Source: Pseudomonadales bacterium (GTDB lineage: Bacteria; Pseudomonadota; Gammaproteobacteria; Pseudomonadales; Halieaceae). From it: a stretch of 64,000 nt of DNA. The stretch is taken from NCBI GenBank assembly GCA_024234735.1, contig JACKNV010000014.1, forward strand, positions 1 through 64,000, in the 5' to 3' direction. The notes under the pieces were generated by a model that saw nothing but the letters and a program-made list of their open reading frames with translations, had not been told where the DNA came from and ran no database searches. Shown here in pieces: positions 36,549 to 44,640 of this stretch. The position numbers and the translations under genes are program-made. Position 1 is the first letter of the stretch, and every line of letters begins with the position of its first letter.

Positions 36549-37136
36549 ATGGCTGCAGCAATTGACGATATCCACGAGTTCTGGTTCGGGCCGCTGGATG
36601 CCGCGGGCCTGGCCGCCCCGGCGCAGCAAAAACTGTGGTTTGGCGCCAACGAGGAGGTGGATGCAGCCCTGCACCAGCGCTTCGGGCCGCTGGTGGAGCG
36701 CGCCCTGGCGGGGGAATTACAACACTGGTCGGAGGACGACCGCGGCCTGGTCGCCCTGGTGCTGCTGCTGGACCAGTTCACCCGCAATATCTTTCGCGGC
36801 ACGGCCCGGGCCTTCGCCGGTGACCCCCGCGCGCTGGCGCTGGCCCGCGCAGCGATCGCCGGCCAGCGCCACCTGCGCCTGCCGGCGGTGCACCGGGTAT
36901 TCCTGTACCTGCCGCTGGAGCATAGCGAGGACCTCGCAACCCAGGACCAGTGCCTGCGCCTGTTCACCGCACTGGAGCACAGTGCCGGCGAGGCGGTGGC
37001 CGGTTTCCGCCGCTACGCCGAGGCGCATCGCGAGGTGATCGCCCGCTTCGGCCGCTTCCCGCACCGCAATGCCATCCTGGGGCGGGAGTCGACTGTGGAG
37101 GAACTCGAACACCTGGCCCGCCATGGTGGGTTCTAG
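36549..37136 (+). CDS. DUF924 family protein
   Basis: 195-residue all-helical protein with the DUF924 hallmarks IHEFWFG, KLWFGANEEVDAALHQRFGP, LLLDQFTRNIFRGTARAFA and VFLYLPLEHSEDLATQDQC, ending FGRFPHRNAILGRESTVEE. The fold is TPR-like; biochemical function is unknown. It converges with the NUDIX gene, with an R1 repeat between them. Confidence 0.92.
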   Translation: MAAAIDDIHEFWFGPLDAAGLAAPAQQKLWFGANEEVDAALHQRFGPLVERALAGELQHWSEDDRGLVALVLLLDQFTRNIFRGTARAFAGDPRALALARAAIAGQRHLRLPAVHRVFLYLPLEHSEDLATQDQCLRLFTALEHSAGEAVAGFRRYAEAHREVIARFGRFPHRNAILGRESTVEELEHLARHGGF

Positions 37137-37174
37137 ACGCGACGGCATTTACTCAGGCCGAATACATGCATGCA

Positions 37175-37284
37175 GGCGCCGAAGCGGTAAGGCCTAACGG
37201 GACCGTAGAGCGCATGGATGCGCGATACGAGCCTACATGGATGTATTCACGGCGAGTCCCGTTAGGCCTTAGCGGTCCGGCGCC
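37175..37284. repeat. Inverted-repeat element, family R1, copy A
   Basis: 29-nt arms (37175-37203 and 37256-37284; inner 16 perfect, TAAGGCCTAACGGGAC, three mismatches further out) enclose a 52-nt core (37204-37255). The core has two mini-hairpins GCGCAT-GG-ATGCGC (37210-37223) and TACAT-GG-ATGTA (37234-37245) and ends in TTCACGGCGA. It lies between the convergent DUF924 and NUDIX genes. Confidence 0.85.
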
Positions 37285-37308
37285 GGTCTTCACGATTGAC
37301 AGGAACCA

Positions 37309-37908
37309 TTAGGTGTCAGCGGACCCACCGCCTGTCTGGGACACCGCCCGCAAGGTATAGCGCTGCTCGCTCATCTCCGCCTGCCACACCCCGAAACAGC
37401 CGCTTTCCAGGTCGTCGTAGGCGCGCTGGATCGAGTCGTTGACCTGTGGGTAGGCTACCTGCTCCCAGGGGCACTCGTCGCGCGAGAAAAAGCCGCAGGC
37501 CAGCGATTCCGGCCCGGGAGCGCAATGTGCGCTGTCGACGTGAGCGCGAAAGCCCACATACACCTGGTTGATAAACGTGATGGTGCCGGTCATGTACAAC
37601 TGCAGGCGCTCGGGCGGCAGCTGCACCCCCGCCTCCTCGTACAGTTCCCGGGCGGCGCCCGCCGCCAGGGTTTCTCCGCCTTCGAGGTAACCGCCGGGAA
37701 TGGCCCACAGACTGCGCTGGGGCGGCAGGGCGCGCTGCACCCACAGCAGGCGCCGGCCGCAGGCGACAAAGCAGGTGACCACCACCAGCGGGTGGTCATA
37801 GCGCGGCTGCTGGCAGCGGGGGCAATACCCGTGCTTGCGCTGCTCGCCCGCCACCGTGTGTGGTTGCAGCGCGGCGCCGCACTCGCGGCAATATCTGAAA
37901 GCGACCAC
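37309..37908 (-). CDS. NUDIX hydrolase with N-terminal zinc ribbon
   Basis: 199 residues. An N-terminal zinc ribbon (CRECGAAL...CPRCQ, about residues 7-38) precedes a NUDIX domain whose box GGYLEGGETLAAGAARELYE continues EEAGVQL, matching GX5EX7REUXEEXGU. The layout resembles NudC-like NADH pyrophosphatases but lacks their SQPWPFPxS signature, so the substrate is open. The start is GTG at 37908 after AGGGGGTAGA; the longer frame to 38712 is a shadow of cinA. Confidence 0.85.
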   Translation of the reverse strand: MVAFRYCRECGAALQPHTVAGEQRKHGYCPRCQQPRYDHPLVVVTCFVACGRRLLWVQRALPPQRSLWAIPGGYLEGGETLAAGAARELYEEAGVQLPPERLQLYMTGTITFINQVYVGFRAHVDSAHCAPGPESLACGFFSRDECPWEQVAYPQVNDSIQRAYDDLESGCFGVWQAEMSEQRYTLRAVSQTGGGSADT

Positions 37909-38020
37909 TCTACCCCCTGTCCCGGCTCCTGCGAGTCTAGCGCACTTTGCCCCGGGCCGGACAATGCGGCTATGCTTGCAAGCCACCGCACACGGGAGCG
38001 GGCCACCAACCGGGGAAACC

Positions 38021-39304
38021 ATGGGCGCAACCGAATTCAAAGTACAACTGCTGCTGACCGGCAACGAGATCATGAGCGGCGATACGGTGGACTCCAATTC
38101 CGCCCTGATCGCCCGCCGCCTGGCGGAGCTGGATATCGGCGTATACCGCAAGGTCACGGTCGGGGACGACCGGGACCTGCTCGCGCGGGAGCTGAGTTCC
38201 ATGGCGGAACAGGCCGACCTGCTCATCGTCAACGGCGGCCTGGGCCCGACGATCGACGACCTCACCGCCGAGGTGCTGGCCCAGGTGACCGGGGTCGGTG
38301 TCGCCGAGCACCCCGAGGCGGTAGCCCATCTGCAACAGTGGTGCGCCGGGCGCCGGCTGGCGCTGAATGCGGCCAATATGAAGCAGGCCCTGCTGCCGGT
38401 CGGGGCGGACATCATCGCCAACACCATCGGCAGCGCGGTCGGCTTCGAACTGCAGGTGGGCAAGTGCCGGGTCATTTGCACCCCCGGGGTGCCCGGCGAG
38501 CTGGCGGCCATGCTCGACCTCATTGTCGCCGACCTGGCACGGCGCCTGCAGCGACCGGCCCAGCGCAGCATACTGCGGCTGCAGACCTTCGGCCTGGGGG
38601 AGTCCAGCGCCCAGCAGATGATCAGCGACGCCATTCCCGACTGGCCCCCGGAGGTGGAGCTGGGCTTTCGCGCCGGGGCCCCACAGCTGGAGATCAAGCT
38701 GAGCGTCAGCAACAGCGCCGCCCTGGCCGCCCGCCAGCACTGCCGGGAGCGCCTGGAACAACTGTTCGGCGATCACATCATCGGCGAGGGCGACTGCCTG
38801 CTGGCCGAGCGTGTGCTGCAACTGCTGCGCGAACGCGGCGCCACCCTCACCACCGCCGAGTCCTGTACCGGCGGCCTGATCGCCTCCATGCTGACCCGCA
38901 TTCCCGGCTCTTCAGAGGCGTTTCACGCCGGCTTCGTCACCTATGCCAATGCCGTCAAGCACTCGGTGCTGGGGGTGGACGAGGCGGTGCTGGCCAGCGA
39001 CGGCGCGGTGAGCGAGCCGGTGGTGCGGCAGATGGCCCTGGGCGCCCTGCAGCGAGCGGGGGCGGATTACGCCATCGCCGTGTCGGGCATCGCCGGCCCC
39101 GACGGCGGCACCCCGGACAAGCCGGTGGGCACGGTGTGGCTGGCCTGGGGCAGCCGCGACGACCTGCGCAGCCTGTGCCTGCGCTGGCCGGTGGAGCGCA
39201 CCCTGTTCCAGACCATGGTGGCCGCCGCCGGCCTGGACATGATCCGCCGCCTGCTGCTGGGCCTGGACTCGGAACCGCGCTACTTCAGCCAGCGGCGGGT
39301 TTAG
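38021..39304 (+). CDS. cinA: CinA family protein with nicotinamide-nucleotide amidase domain
   Basis: 427 residues. The N-terminal COG1058 domain (about 1-255) carries LLTGNEIMSGDTVDSNSALI and NGGLGPTIDDLTAEVLA; the C-terminal CinA/PncC domain (about 265-415) carries TTAESCTGGLIASMLTRIPG and AVSGIAGPDGGTPDKPVGTV. PncC deamidates NMN to NaMN in NAD salvage; the N-terminal domain is an ADP-ribose pyrophosphatase in some homologues. ATG 38021 is preceded by CGGGGAAACC. The gene diverges from the NUDIX hydrolase, another pyrophosphatase-type enzyme. Confidence 0.94.
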   Translation: MGATEFKVQLLLTGNEIMSGDTVDSNSALIARRLAELDIGVYRKVTVGDDRDLLARELSSMAEQADLLIVNGGLGPTIDDLTAEVLAQVTGVGVAEHPEAVAHLQQWCAGRRLALNAANMKQALLPVGADIIANTIGSAVGFELQVGKCRVICTPGVPGELAAMLDLIVADLARRLQRPAQRSILRLQTFGLGESSAQQMISDAIPDWPPEVELGFRAGAPQLEIKLSVSNSAALAARQHCRERLEQLFGDHIIGEGDCLLAERVLQLLRERGATLTTAESCTGGLIASMLTRIPGSSEAFHAGFVTYANAVKHSVLGVDEAVLASDGAVSEPVVRQMALGALQRAGADYAIAVSGIAGPDGGTPDKPVGTVWLAWGSRDDLRSLCLRWPVERTLFQTMVAAAGLDMIRRLLLGLDSEPRYFSQRRV

Positions 39305-39363
39305 CGGGTATACAGGCCTCGGGGAGAGGCCCTGGCTGGCGGGTTCGGGCGGGAGTATCGCGC

Positions 39364-39837
39364 TCAGCTATCCTCGATAACGACCCCATCCTGGGTGGCG
39401 TCCACCCGGTGCCAGACCAGGGAGTGAAAGCGGGTGACGCCGCCGACCTCGTCCTTGCCGCTGAGCACCAGGGTGTGGCCGTCCAGCTCGGCGTGGCGCA
39501 ACTGCTCGCTGCCCGGGAAGTTCGGGTTGAGGCTCTGGGTGACGTAGTGCACCACGTCGCCGTCTACCACCCGGTAGCGGCCGGCGTAGTGGAAGTAGGA
39601 AGAGAACGCCGCCGCCTTGAGCGCATCGGGCAACTTGCGGTAACCCACATCCTCCGGCAGGCGCTCCCTGTCCGGGATGCAGATGGAGGCGCTCATCCAA
39701 CCGTCGGTGCTGTACAGCAGCAGGCCCTGCGGCTCCTCGCCGTAGGGGAAACTCATATCGTCGCGGTCGGCGTAGCCGATGGTCCAGGATTCCAGTTCCC
39801 AGGTACCGACGAGATCATCCTTGCTGATAGTGGGCAT
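39364..39837 (-). CDS. Lipocalin-like domain protein
   Basis: 157 residues forming a small beta-barrel of the Lipocalin_5 type: DLVGTWELESWTI, GEEPQGLLLYSTDGWMSASI, SYFHYAGRYRVVDGDVVHYV and SGKDEVGGVTRFHSLVWHRV are characteristic. No signal peptide. Homologues occur beside biosynthetic or oxidase genes but have no fixed function. It ends the pdxH operon-like pair, 14 bp downstream of pdxH. Confidence 0.85.
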   Translation of the reverse strand: MPTISKDDLVGTWELESWTIGYADRDDMSFPYGEEPQGLLLYSTDGWMSASICIPDRERLPEDVGYRKLPDALKAAAFSSYFHYAGRYRVVDGDVVHYVTQSLNPNFPGSEQLRHAELDGHTLVLSGKDEVGGVTRFHSLVWHRVDATQDGVVIEDS

Positions 39838-39851
39838 TCAATTCTCCCTTG

Positions 39852-40496
39852 TCATGGCTGAAGCTGCTCGATTGTCCAGTTGTCATTCCCCTGCAGGGTG
39901 TAGAGGAAGCGGTCGTGCAGGCGGTGCTCCCCACCCTGCCAGAACTCGATACAGCGGGGCAATACCCGGTAACCCCCCCAGAAATCCGGCATGGGGATTT
40001 CGCCCTTGCCGAACTTCTCGCGCAGCACCCTCACCTGCTTTTCCAGCAGCGCCCGGGCCGATATGGGGCGACTCTGGCGCGAGGCCCAGGCGGCGATCTG
40101 GCTCTCCCGCGGCCGGGTGAGAAAGTAACTGGCCGATTCCGCTACCGACATTTTCTCCACCCGGCCACCGACGATCACCTGCCGGTCCAGTTCGTTCCAG
40201 GGAAACAGCAGCGACACCTGCGGGTTGTGGGCCATGGCCTCGGCCTTGGCGCTGCCATAGTTGGTGTAGAACACGAAGCCGCCGTGGGACAGCCCCTTGA
40301 GCAGCACGATACGCTGCCAGGGCAACCCCCGGCCGTCGACCGTGGCCAGCACCATGGCGGTAGGATCCTTGAGGCCGGCGTTCACCGCCTGCTCCAGCCA
40401 GGCCTCGAACTGGGCGATGGGCGAGGCGGCCAGCATGTCCCGGCTCAGCCCGCCGGCGACATACTCGCGGCGAAAGCTCTCGTACTGTGCACTCAT
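39852..40496 (-). CDS. pdxH: Pyridoxamine 5'-phosphate oxidase
   Basis: 214-residue FMN enzyme that makes pyridoxal 5'-phosphate. LPWQRIVLLKGLSHGGFVFY, TNYGSAKAEAM, ALLFPWNELDRQV-type segment (here SLLFPWNELDRQV), ASRQSRPISARALLE, and the C-terminal FWQGGEHRLHDRFLY with the closing WTIEQLQP are all typical. The full-length architecture distinguishes it from the smaller PNPOx-fold protein at 30850. Confidence 0.97.
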   Translation of the reverse strand: MSAQYESFRREYVAGGLSRDMLAASPIAQFEAWLEQAVNAGLKDPTAMVLATVDGRGLPWQRIVLLKGLSHGGFVFYTNYGSAKAEAMAHNPQVSLLFPWNELDRQVIVGGRVEKMSVAESASYFLTRPRESQIAAWASRQSRPISARALLEKQVRVLREKFGKGEIPMPDFWGGYRVLPRCIEFWQGGEHRLHDRFLYTLQGNDNWTIEQLQP

Positions 40497-40518
40497 GCCC
40501 GCGCCCGATCTGTGCCGC

Positions 40519-41064
40519 CTAGGCCGGCGGGAACTGTGCGAACATGGCGGCGGCGGCCTCGCGGCGGTCGCGCTCCGCCTGCTCCGAACCGGGCTCGGCG
40601 GTCAACCGGGTGTGCAGCCGGGAGCGCCACACCGGCAGGCTGCGGATCGGGTCGTACATATCCACGATCAGCGTGCCCTTGGCGTAGCGCTCGCTGTCAC
40701 TGTCCGCGGGGCGGTCGCAACCGGGACAGCTGCCCGGCGCCGCGTACACCTGGTCCTCGGTGATCAGGTACCAGCTCAGCAGCAGGTCCGCCCGGGCGCT
40801 GTCCGCGACCACGCTGAAGCCCTTGCCCTCCAGTTCGGCGGTAATGGCGGCGTTGATCCGTCGTATCTGCCCGTCACTGACGGTGATGGTGGCGGCATCG
40901 GTGCGGCTGAAGGGCTGGATGTAGATCGACTTCACCCCGGCGAAATTGAACTGGTGGTCGTAGTTGGTCTGTACCTTGCCGGGCTCGGTGGCGATGCTGC
41001 CGCAGGCGGCCAGCAGGTAGGCCAGCACAATGCCGGCAAGGTAGCGCAGGGGGGTGGCTGTCAT
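40519..41064 (-). CDS. DUF4136 lipoprotein
   Basis: 181 residues. Signal peptide with lipobox LLAAC (Cys near residue 21), then a DUF4136 domain: KVQTNYDHQFNFAGVKSIYI, RINAAITAELEGKGF and ADLLLSWYLITEDQVY, ending with TLIVDMYDPIRSLPVWRSRL. Such lipoproteins are widespread and uncharacterised. AGGAA lies 7 nt before the ATG at 41064; upstream frame to 41463 is noise. Confidence 0.87.
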   Translation of the reverse strand: MTATPLRYLAGIVLAYLLAACGSIATEPGKVQTNYDHQFNFAGVKSIYIQPFSRTDAATITVSDGQIRRINAAITAELEGKGFSVVADSARADLLLSWYLITEDQVYAAPGSCPGCDRPADSDSERYAKGTLIVDMYDPIRSLPVWRSRLHTRLTAEPGSEQAERDRREAAAAMFAQFPPA

Positions 41065-41141
41065 GGTCGGGTTCCTTGCATCGGGAGACGCATTATAAGC
41101 ATGCGGCCGGCGCAATGCGTCAAGCCTGTGGGCGACCGCCA

Positions 41142-41444
41142 CTATTGCGCCGGCGCGCTGGGGTAAACCGGCGCCCGTCGCGCCATGGCGGGAATCTGTG
41201 GAAAGGGGAAGAAGGCCTGCCAGGCGTCGCCGAAATCCGCGCCCAGGGCGCGCCCGAAGGCCTGCCGGTAACAGGCGTCCATGGCCAGCGACAGCTGCTC
41301 GGCCGTGGCCTCTCCGACCAGCACCGCCGCCTCCATCAGGCCCTCGGTGCGCAGCCGCTGCCCCGGCGGCACGTCGGCGCCGGCGGCCAGCGCGGCGAAC
41401 ATGTCGGCCCAGCGGCGGTTGATTTCGGGTAGCAGTATTGTCAT
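41142..41444 (-). CDS. Small hypothetical protein
   Basis: 100 residues, helical, soluble; no family recognised. Visible segments: LLPEINRRWADMFAALAAGA, TEGLMEAAVLVGEATAEQLS and ADFGDAWQAFFPFPQIPAMA. The ATG has AGGAGGATGTA before it, the strongest ribosome site nearby, so the gene is likely real. It is followed 77 bp later on the same strand by the DUF4136 lipoprotein gene. Confidence 0.65.
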   Translation of the reverse strand: MTILLPEINRRWADMFAALAAGADVPPGQRLRTEGLMEAAVLVGEATAEQLSLAMDACYRQAFGRALGADFGDAWQAFFPFPQIPAMARRAPVYPSAPAQ

Positions 41445-41560
41445 TACATCCTCCTGCAGACACTTCCGGAGCAGAGCCGCGAGGAGTGGGGCCTCCCCTC
41501 GCTCATCGCTGCCGGTTCGCTACATCAAGTTTGTAACGTGCGGCTACCGTTCTGCGTGAC

Positions 41561-41656
41561 GCGGCGCCTGCTCCTGCGGGACTCGCCGTGAACCCATCCA
41601 TGGGGGCTCGTATCGCGCATCCATGCGCTCTACGGTCCCGCAGGAGCAGGCCCCGC
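41561..41656. repeat. Inverted-repeat element, family R1, copy B
   Basis: 22-nt arms (41561-41582 and 41635-41656, one mismatch, GCCTGCTCCTGCGGGAC type) enclose a 52-nt core (41583-41634) that is the reverse complement of the R1 core. In core orientation mini-hairpin 1 is GCGCAT-GG-ATGCGC as in copy A, but mini-hairpin 2 is CCCAT-GG-ATGGG, two compensatory pair changes from TACAT-GG-ATGTA. Confidence 0.85.
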
Positions 41657-41704
41657 TTCCCACTGGACAGCCAATTCTGCAGATTGCCGCCACGCCCGAT
41701 CTAG

Positions 41705-41818
41705 CCCCGGAGAGTGGCAACTATGTTTACGAGACCGTTGAGGCCATGGATGGCCGATACGAGCCTACACGGATGTATTCACGGCGAGTCCCGTAAACAT
41801 AGTTGCCACTCTCCGGGG
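41705..41818. repeat. Inverted-repeat element, family R1, copy C
   Basis: 31-nt arms (41705-41735 and 41788-41818, a single mismatch, CCCCGGAGAGTGGCAACTAT and onward) enclose a 52-nt core (41736-41787). Mini-hairpin 1 is GGCCAT-GG-ATGGCC, two compensatory pair changes relative to copies A and B; mini-hairpin 2 is as in A with one apical change (T to C). It lies 92 bp before the gamma-glutamyltransferase gene. Confidence 0.87.
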
Positions 41819-41909
41819 CGGCAAGTCGATGACCATCAGTATGCGACGGCGGGCAAAACAGTTAAAGTGCCCGTTCCCCGACAAGCTCACGCAAACCCCG
41901 GGAGCAAAC

Positions 41910-43667
41910 ATGCAACGACGCCCCTACGCCCTCCTCTGCCTGTGGCTCAGCCTCGCCCTGGCAACGCTGGCCGCCACCCCCGCCCAGGCACGGGAAACCG
42001 CGCCCGCGCAACAGTCGCCCATCATCGACTACAACGAGCGCTTCCTGCCCATCGTCGGGCGCGAGGGCATGGTGGTCGGCCCCGAGCAGCTGGCGACCGA
42101 GGCGGGCAAGCAGATCCTCCAGCAGGGAGGCAACGTGGTGGACGCGGCGGTGGCCACCGGCTTCGCCCTGGCCGTGACCTACCCGCGGGCCGGCAACCTC
42201 GGCGGTGGCGGCTTCATGCTGCTGCACCTGGCCGAGGGCAATCGCGACGTGTTCATCGACTATCGCGAGACCGCCCCCGCCGCGGCCAGTCGCGACATGT
42301 TCCTCAAGGCGGACAGCAGCGAGGACCTGGCGCTGGAGTATTTCAGCCTGCAGTCCTCCGGTGTGCCGGGCACCGTGGCCGGCCTGCTGTACGCCCTGGA
42401 AAAATACGGCAGCATGGGCCGCGAGCAGGTTCTGGCACCGGCCATCGCCCTGGCGGAACAGGGCTTTGCGGTCAGCTTCGCCCTCAACTACGAGCTGGCC
42501 GCCCGCGCCGACCGACTGCACAGGAACCCGGAGGCGAAGCGTCTGTACTTCAAGCCCGACGGCAGCCCCTACCAGATCGGCGAGATCCTGCGCCAGCCCG
42601 ACCTGGCATGGACCCTGCGCCAGATTGCCGCGCGGGGCAAAGACGGCTTCTACCGCGGCGAGGTGGCGCGGCGCATCGCCGCCGAAATGCAGCGCGGCAA
42701 CGGCCTGATCACCCTGGAGGACCTGGCGGCCTACCGCGCCATAGAGCGCGTGCCGCTGCGCGGCCGTTTCCATGAGTTCGAGATCGTTTCCGCGCCGCCG
42801 CCCTCCTCGGGCGGCGTGCATATCCTGCAGATCCTCAACCTGCTGGAAAACGACGACCTGGCCGCCCTGGGACACAACAGTGCCGCCTACCTGCACCTGC
42901 TCACCGAGAGCATGAAACTGGCCTATGCCGACCGCAGCGAATACCTGGGCGACCCGGACTTCGTGGACGTACCGGTGGCGGCACTGACCGACAAGGCCTA
43001 CGCCGCCCGCCAGCGCAAGCTGATCGCCGCCGACCGCGCCACGCCCTCCGCCCGGATCGCCCCGGGGCGAGAGCTCGTGGTGGAGAGCCAGGACACCACC
43101 CAGTACACCATCGCCGACCGCCACGGCAATATGGTCAGCAACACCTACACCCTCAACGCCAGTTTCGGTTCGGCCATTGCCGTGCCCGGCACCGGCATGC
43201 TGCTCAACAACGAGATGGGCGACTTCGCCGCCCTGCCCGGCGGGGCCAATATGTTCGGGCTGGTACAGGGCGAGCGCAACGCCATTGCCGGCGGCAAGCG
43301 CCCGCTGTCCTCCATGAGCCCGACCATCGTGTTTCGCGACGGCCAGCCCTGGTTCGCCACCGGCAGCCCCGGCGGCAGCATGATCATCACCACGGTGCTG
43401 CAGACCATCCTCAACGCCATGGCCTTCGACATGAACGTCGCCACCGCGGGCACCAGCCCGCGTATCCACCACCAGTGGCTGCCCGACGAACTGCAGGCGG
43501 AGCAGGGCATCAGCCCCGACACGCTCGCCCTGCTGCGGGACATGGGCCACACGGTGAAGGCGGGCGGGCGCACCATCGGCCGCACCCAGTCGATCATGTT
43601 GCGCGACGGCTGGTTGCTGGGCGCCACCGACCCCCGCCGCCCGGGGGGCTGGGTGGCGGCGTACTAG
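41910..43667 (+). CDS. ggt: Gamma-glutamyltransferase
   Basis: 585-residue periplasmic Ntn-hydrolase that cleaves itself and transfers gamma-glutamyl groups, e.g. from glutathione. Signal peptide about 1-28 (to AQARE). The nucleophile is Thr396 in ESQDTTQYTIADRHGNMVSN; most homologues have TTH where this has TTQ. LLNNEMGDFAALPG (family NNxMDDF, one Asp replaced by Gly), PLSSMSPTIV and GSPGGSMIITTVLQ are the other substrate-site motifs. ATG 41910 follows GGGAGCAAAC. Confidence 0.94.
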   Translation: MQRRPYALLCLWLSLALATLAATPAQARETAPAQQSPIIDYNERFLPIVGREGMVVGPEQLATEAGKQILQQGGNVVDAAVATGFALAVTYPRAGNLGGGGFMLLHLAEGNRDVFIDYRETAPAAASRDMFLKADSSEDLALEYFSLQSSGVPGTVAGLLYALEKYGSMGREQVLAPAIALAEQGFAVSFALNYELAARADRLHRNPEAKRLYFKPDGSPYQIGEILRQPDLAWTLRQIAARGKDGFYRGEVARRIAAEMQRGNGLITLEDLAAYRAIERVPLRGRFHEFEIVSAPPPSSGGVHILQILNLLENDDLAALGHNSAAYLHLLTESMKLAYADRSEYLGDPDFVDVPVAALTDKAYAARQRKLIAADRATPSARIAPGRELVVESQDTTQYTIADRHGNMVSNTYTLNASFGSAIAVPGTGMLLNNEMGDFAALPGGANMFGLVQGERNAIAGGKRPLSSMSPTIVFRDGQPWFATGSPGGSMIITTVLQTILNAMAFDMNVATAGTSPRIHHQWLPDELQAEQGISPDTLALLRDMGHTVKAGGRTIGRTQSIMLRDGWLLGATDPRRPGGWVAAY

Positions 43668-44473
43668 CCGCGGGGAACGAGCTCGGGCGGCACTCGCACC
43701 TTGGCGGTCTGGCGGCTGATGGCTACCAGCCGGCCGTCGCTGTCCCAGAACTCGCCGTCTTCCTCGATCACGCCGCGGGTCAGGTGGCGCGAATAGAATC
43801 GCGCCTGCAGTGGCCCGGGCCCGGGGTGCGCCCGCAGCTGCACCGTCAGCTCCACCGTGGGCACCCAGTGCAGTGGGCCGAACACGGTAAAAACCGGGGG
43901 GGCGAAGGCGTCGGCAAACATCAACAGCGACAGGGCGTCCGGCGCGGCCGCGTCGCGGTGGGCGATCCAGCCCCTGAATTCGCCGCTGCCATTGGGCCGC
44001 CTTTCGGTGAACACCTCGACGCCGCTGACCAGGCGCACCTCGACCCGCTCGCGGAAGAACTCCACCGCGTCCTGGCCGCTGGGCGCGCAGTCTGCCCAGG
44101 CCGGGTAATCGGGCCGCGGCTTGGCCGACCAGCTCTCCCCCTGGAGGCCGCCCAGGTCGGTGTAGGCAGCGGTAACCAGCACCCTGAGCTCCCCCTGCTG
44201 GTACATGCGCAGCTGGGCGTGGGAGGTATTGCGGCCGCGGCGCAGCAGTTCCACCCGGCAGTCGACCGGGCCCAGTTGCGTGGGGGCGAGGTAGAAGGCG
44301 TTGACCGCCAGCGGATCGCGATGCGGCAGCGCCTGGCTCAACACCCGCCCGGCGAGTGCCAGCACATAGCCGCCGTTGGGCACCTTGCCAATACGCCAGC
44401 CCCGGTGTAACTCGCCCTGCCACAGGTCGTCTGCCACCCGGGTCACCGCGGTTTCTTCACTAAACTGGCCCAC
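43664..44473 (-). CDS. Acyl-CoA thioesterase family protein (double hotdog)
   Basis: 269 residues with two hotdog-fold halves, as in TesB-like/4HBT_3 thioesterases: GWRIGKVPNGGYVLALAGRV and DPLAVNAFYLAPTQLGPVDC in the first half, DALSLLMFADAFAPPVF and VELTVQLRAHPGPGPLQARF in the second. It probably hydrolyses acyl-CoA in the cytoplasm; chain length unknown. The stop overlaps the ggt stop by 4 bp (convergent). Confidence 0.86.
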   Translation of the reverse strand: MGQFSEETAVTRVADDLWQGELHRGWRIGKVPNGGYVLALAGRVLSQALPHRDPLAVNAFYLAPTQLGPVDCRVELLRRGRNTSHAQLRMYQQGELRVLVTAAYTDLGGLQGESWSAKPRPDYPAWADCAPSGQDAVEFFRERVEVRLVSGVEVFTERRPNGSGEFRGWIAHRDAAAPDALSLLMFADAFAPPVFTVFGPLHWVPTVELTVQLRAHPGPGPLQARFYSRHLTRGVIEEDGEFWDSDGRLVAISRQTAKVRVPPELVPRG

Positions 44474-44546
44474 TCACCCCTCCCGGTCAACACGCTGCCA
44501 CCTTCCGCCGCCCGCAGCCCTCCCGCTGCCGGCCGGTCTGGTATTC

Positions 44547-44575
44547 TGTCTGCCGCGGCAGGGAATGTATATACT
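44547..44575 (+). promoter_or_regulatory. Candidate promoter of the envelope operon
   Basis: A good -10 TATACT (44570-44575) is followed by GGGCCCC; the -35 position 17 bp upstream (TGTCTG) matches poorly. It is the only -10-like site in the 167 bp before the first gene and lies 65 bp before its ATG. Tentative. Confidence 0.35.
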
Positions 44576-44640
44576 GGGCCCCCTGTGCGGCGCCCTGGAT
44601 GGAGCCAACCCCATCGTGCACTGTTGTAACGAGTATCACC

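Larger units (their letters stand above)
41445..41909. other. Intergenic region with two R1 elements
   Basis: 465 bp between divergent genes. It contains R1 copies B (41561-41656) and C (41705-41818) in opposite orientation, 48 bp apart. Because the flanking genes point away from it, the elements here cannot serve as terminators for either. The rest shows nothing gene-like. Confidence 0.6.

Noticed and set aside
41445..41909. R1 elements as ordinary bidirectional terminators
   Set aside because: Here they lie between divergent gene starts and have no T-runs; the 22-31 bp stems are too long for the usual type.
41862..44423. Minus-strand frame of about 850 codons opposite ggt
   Set aside because: Shadow of the gamma-glutamyltransferase gene; no domain and composition typical of reverse-frame translation.
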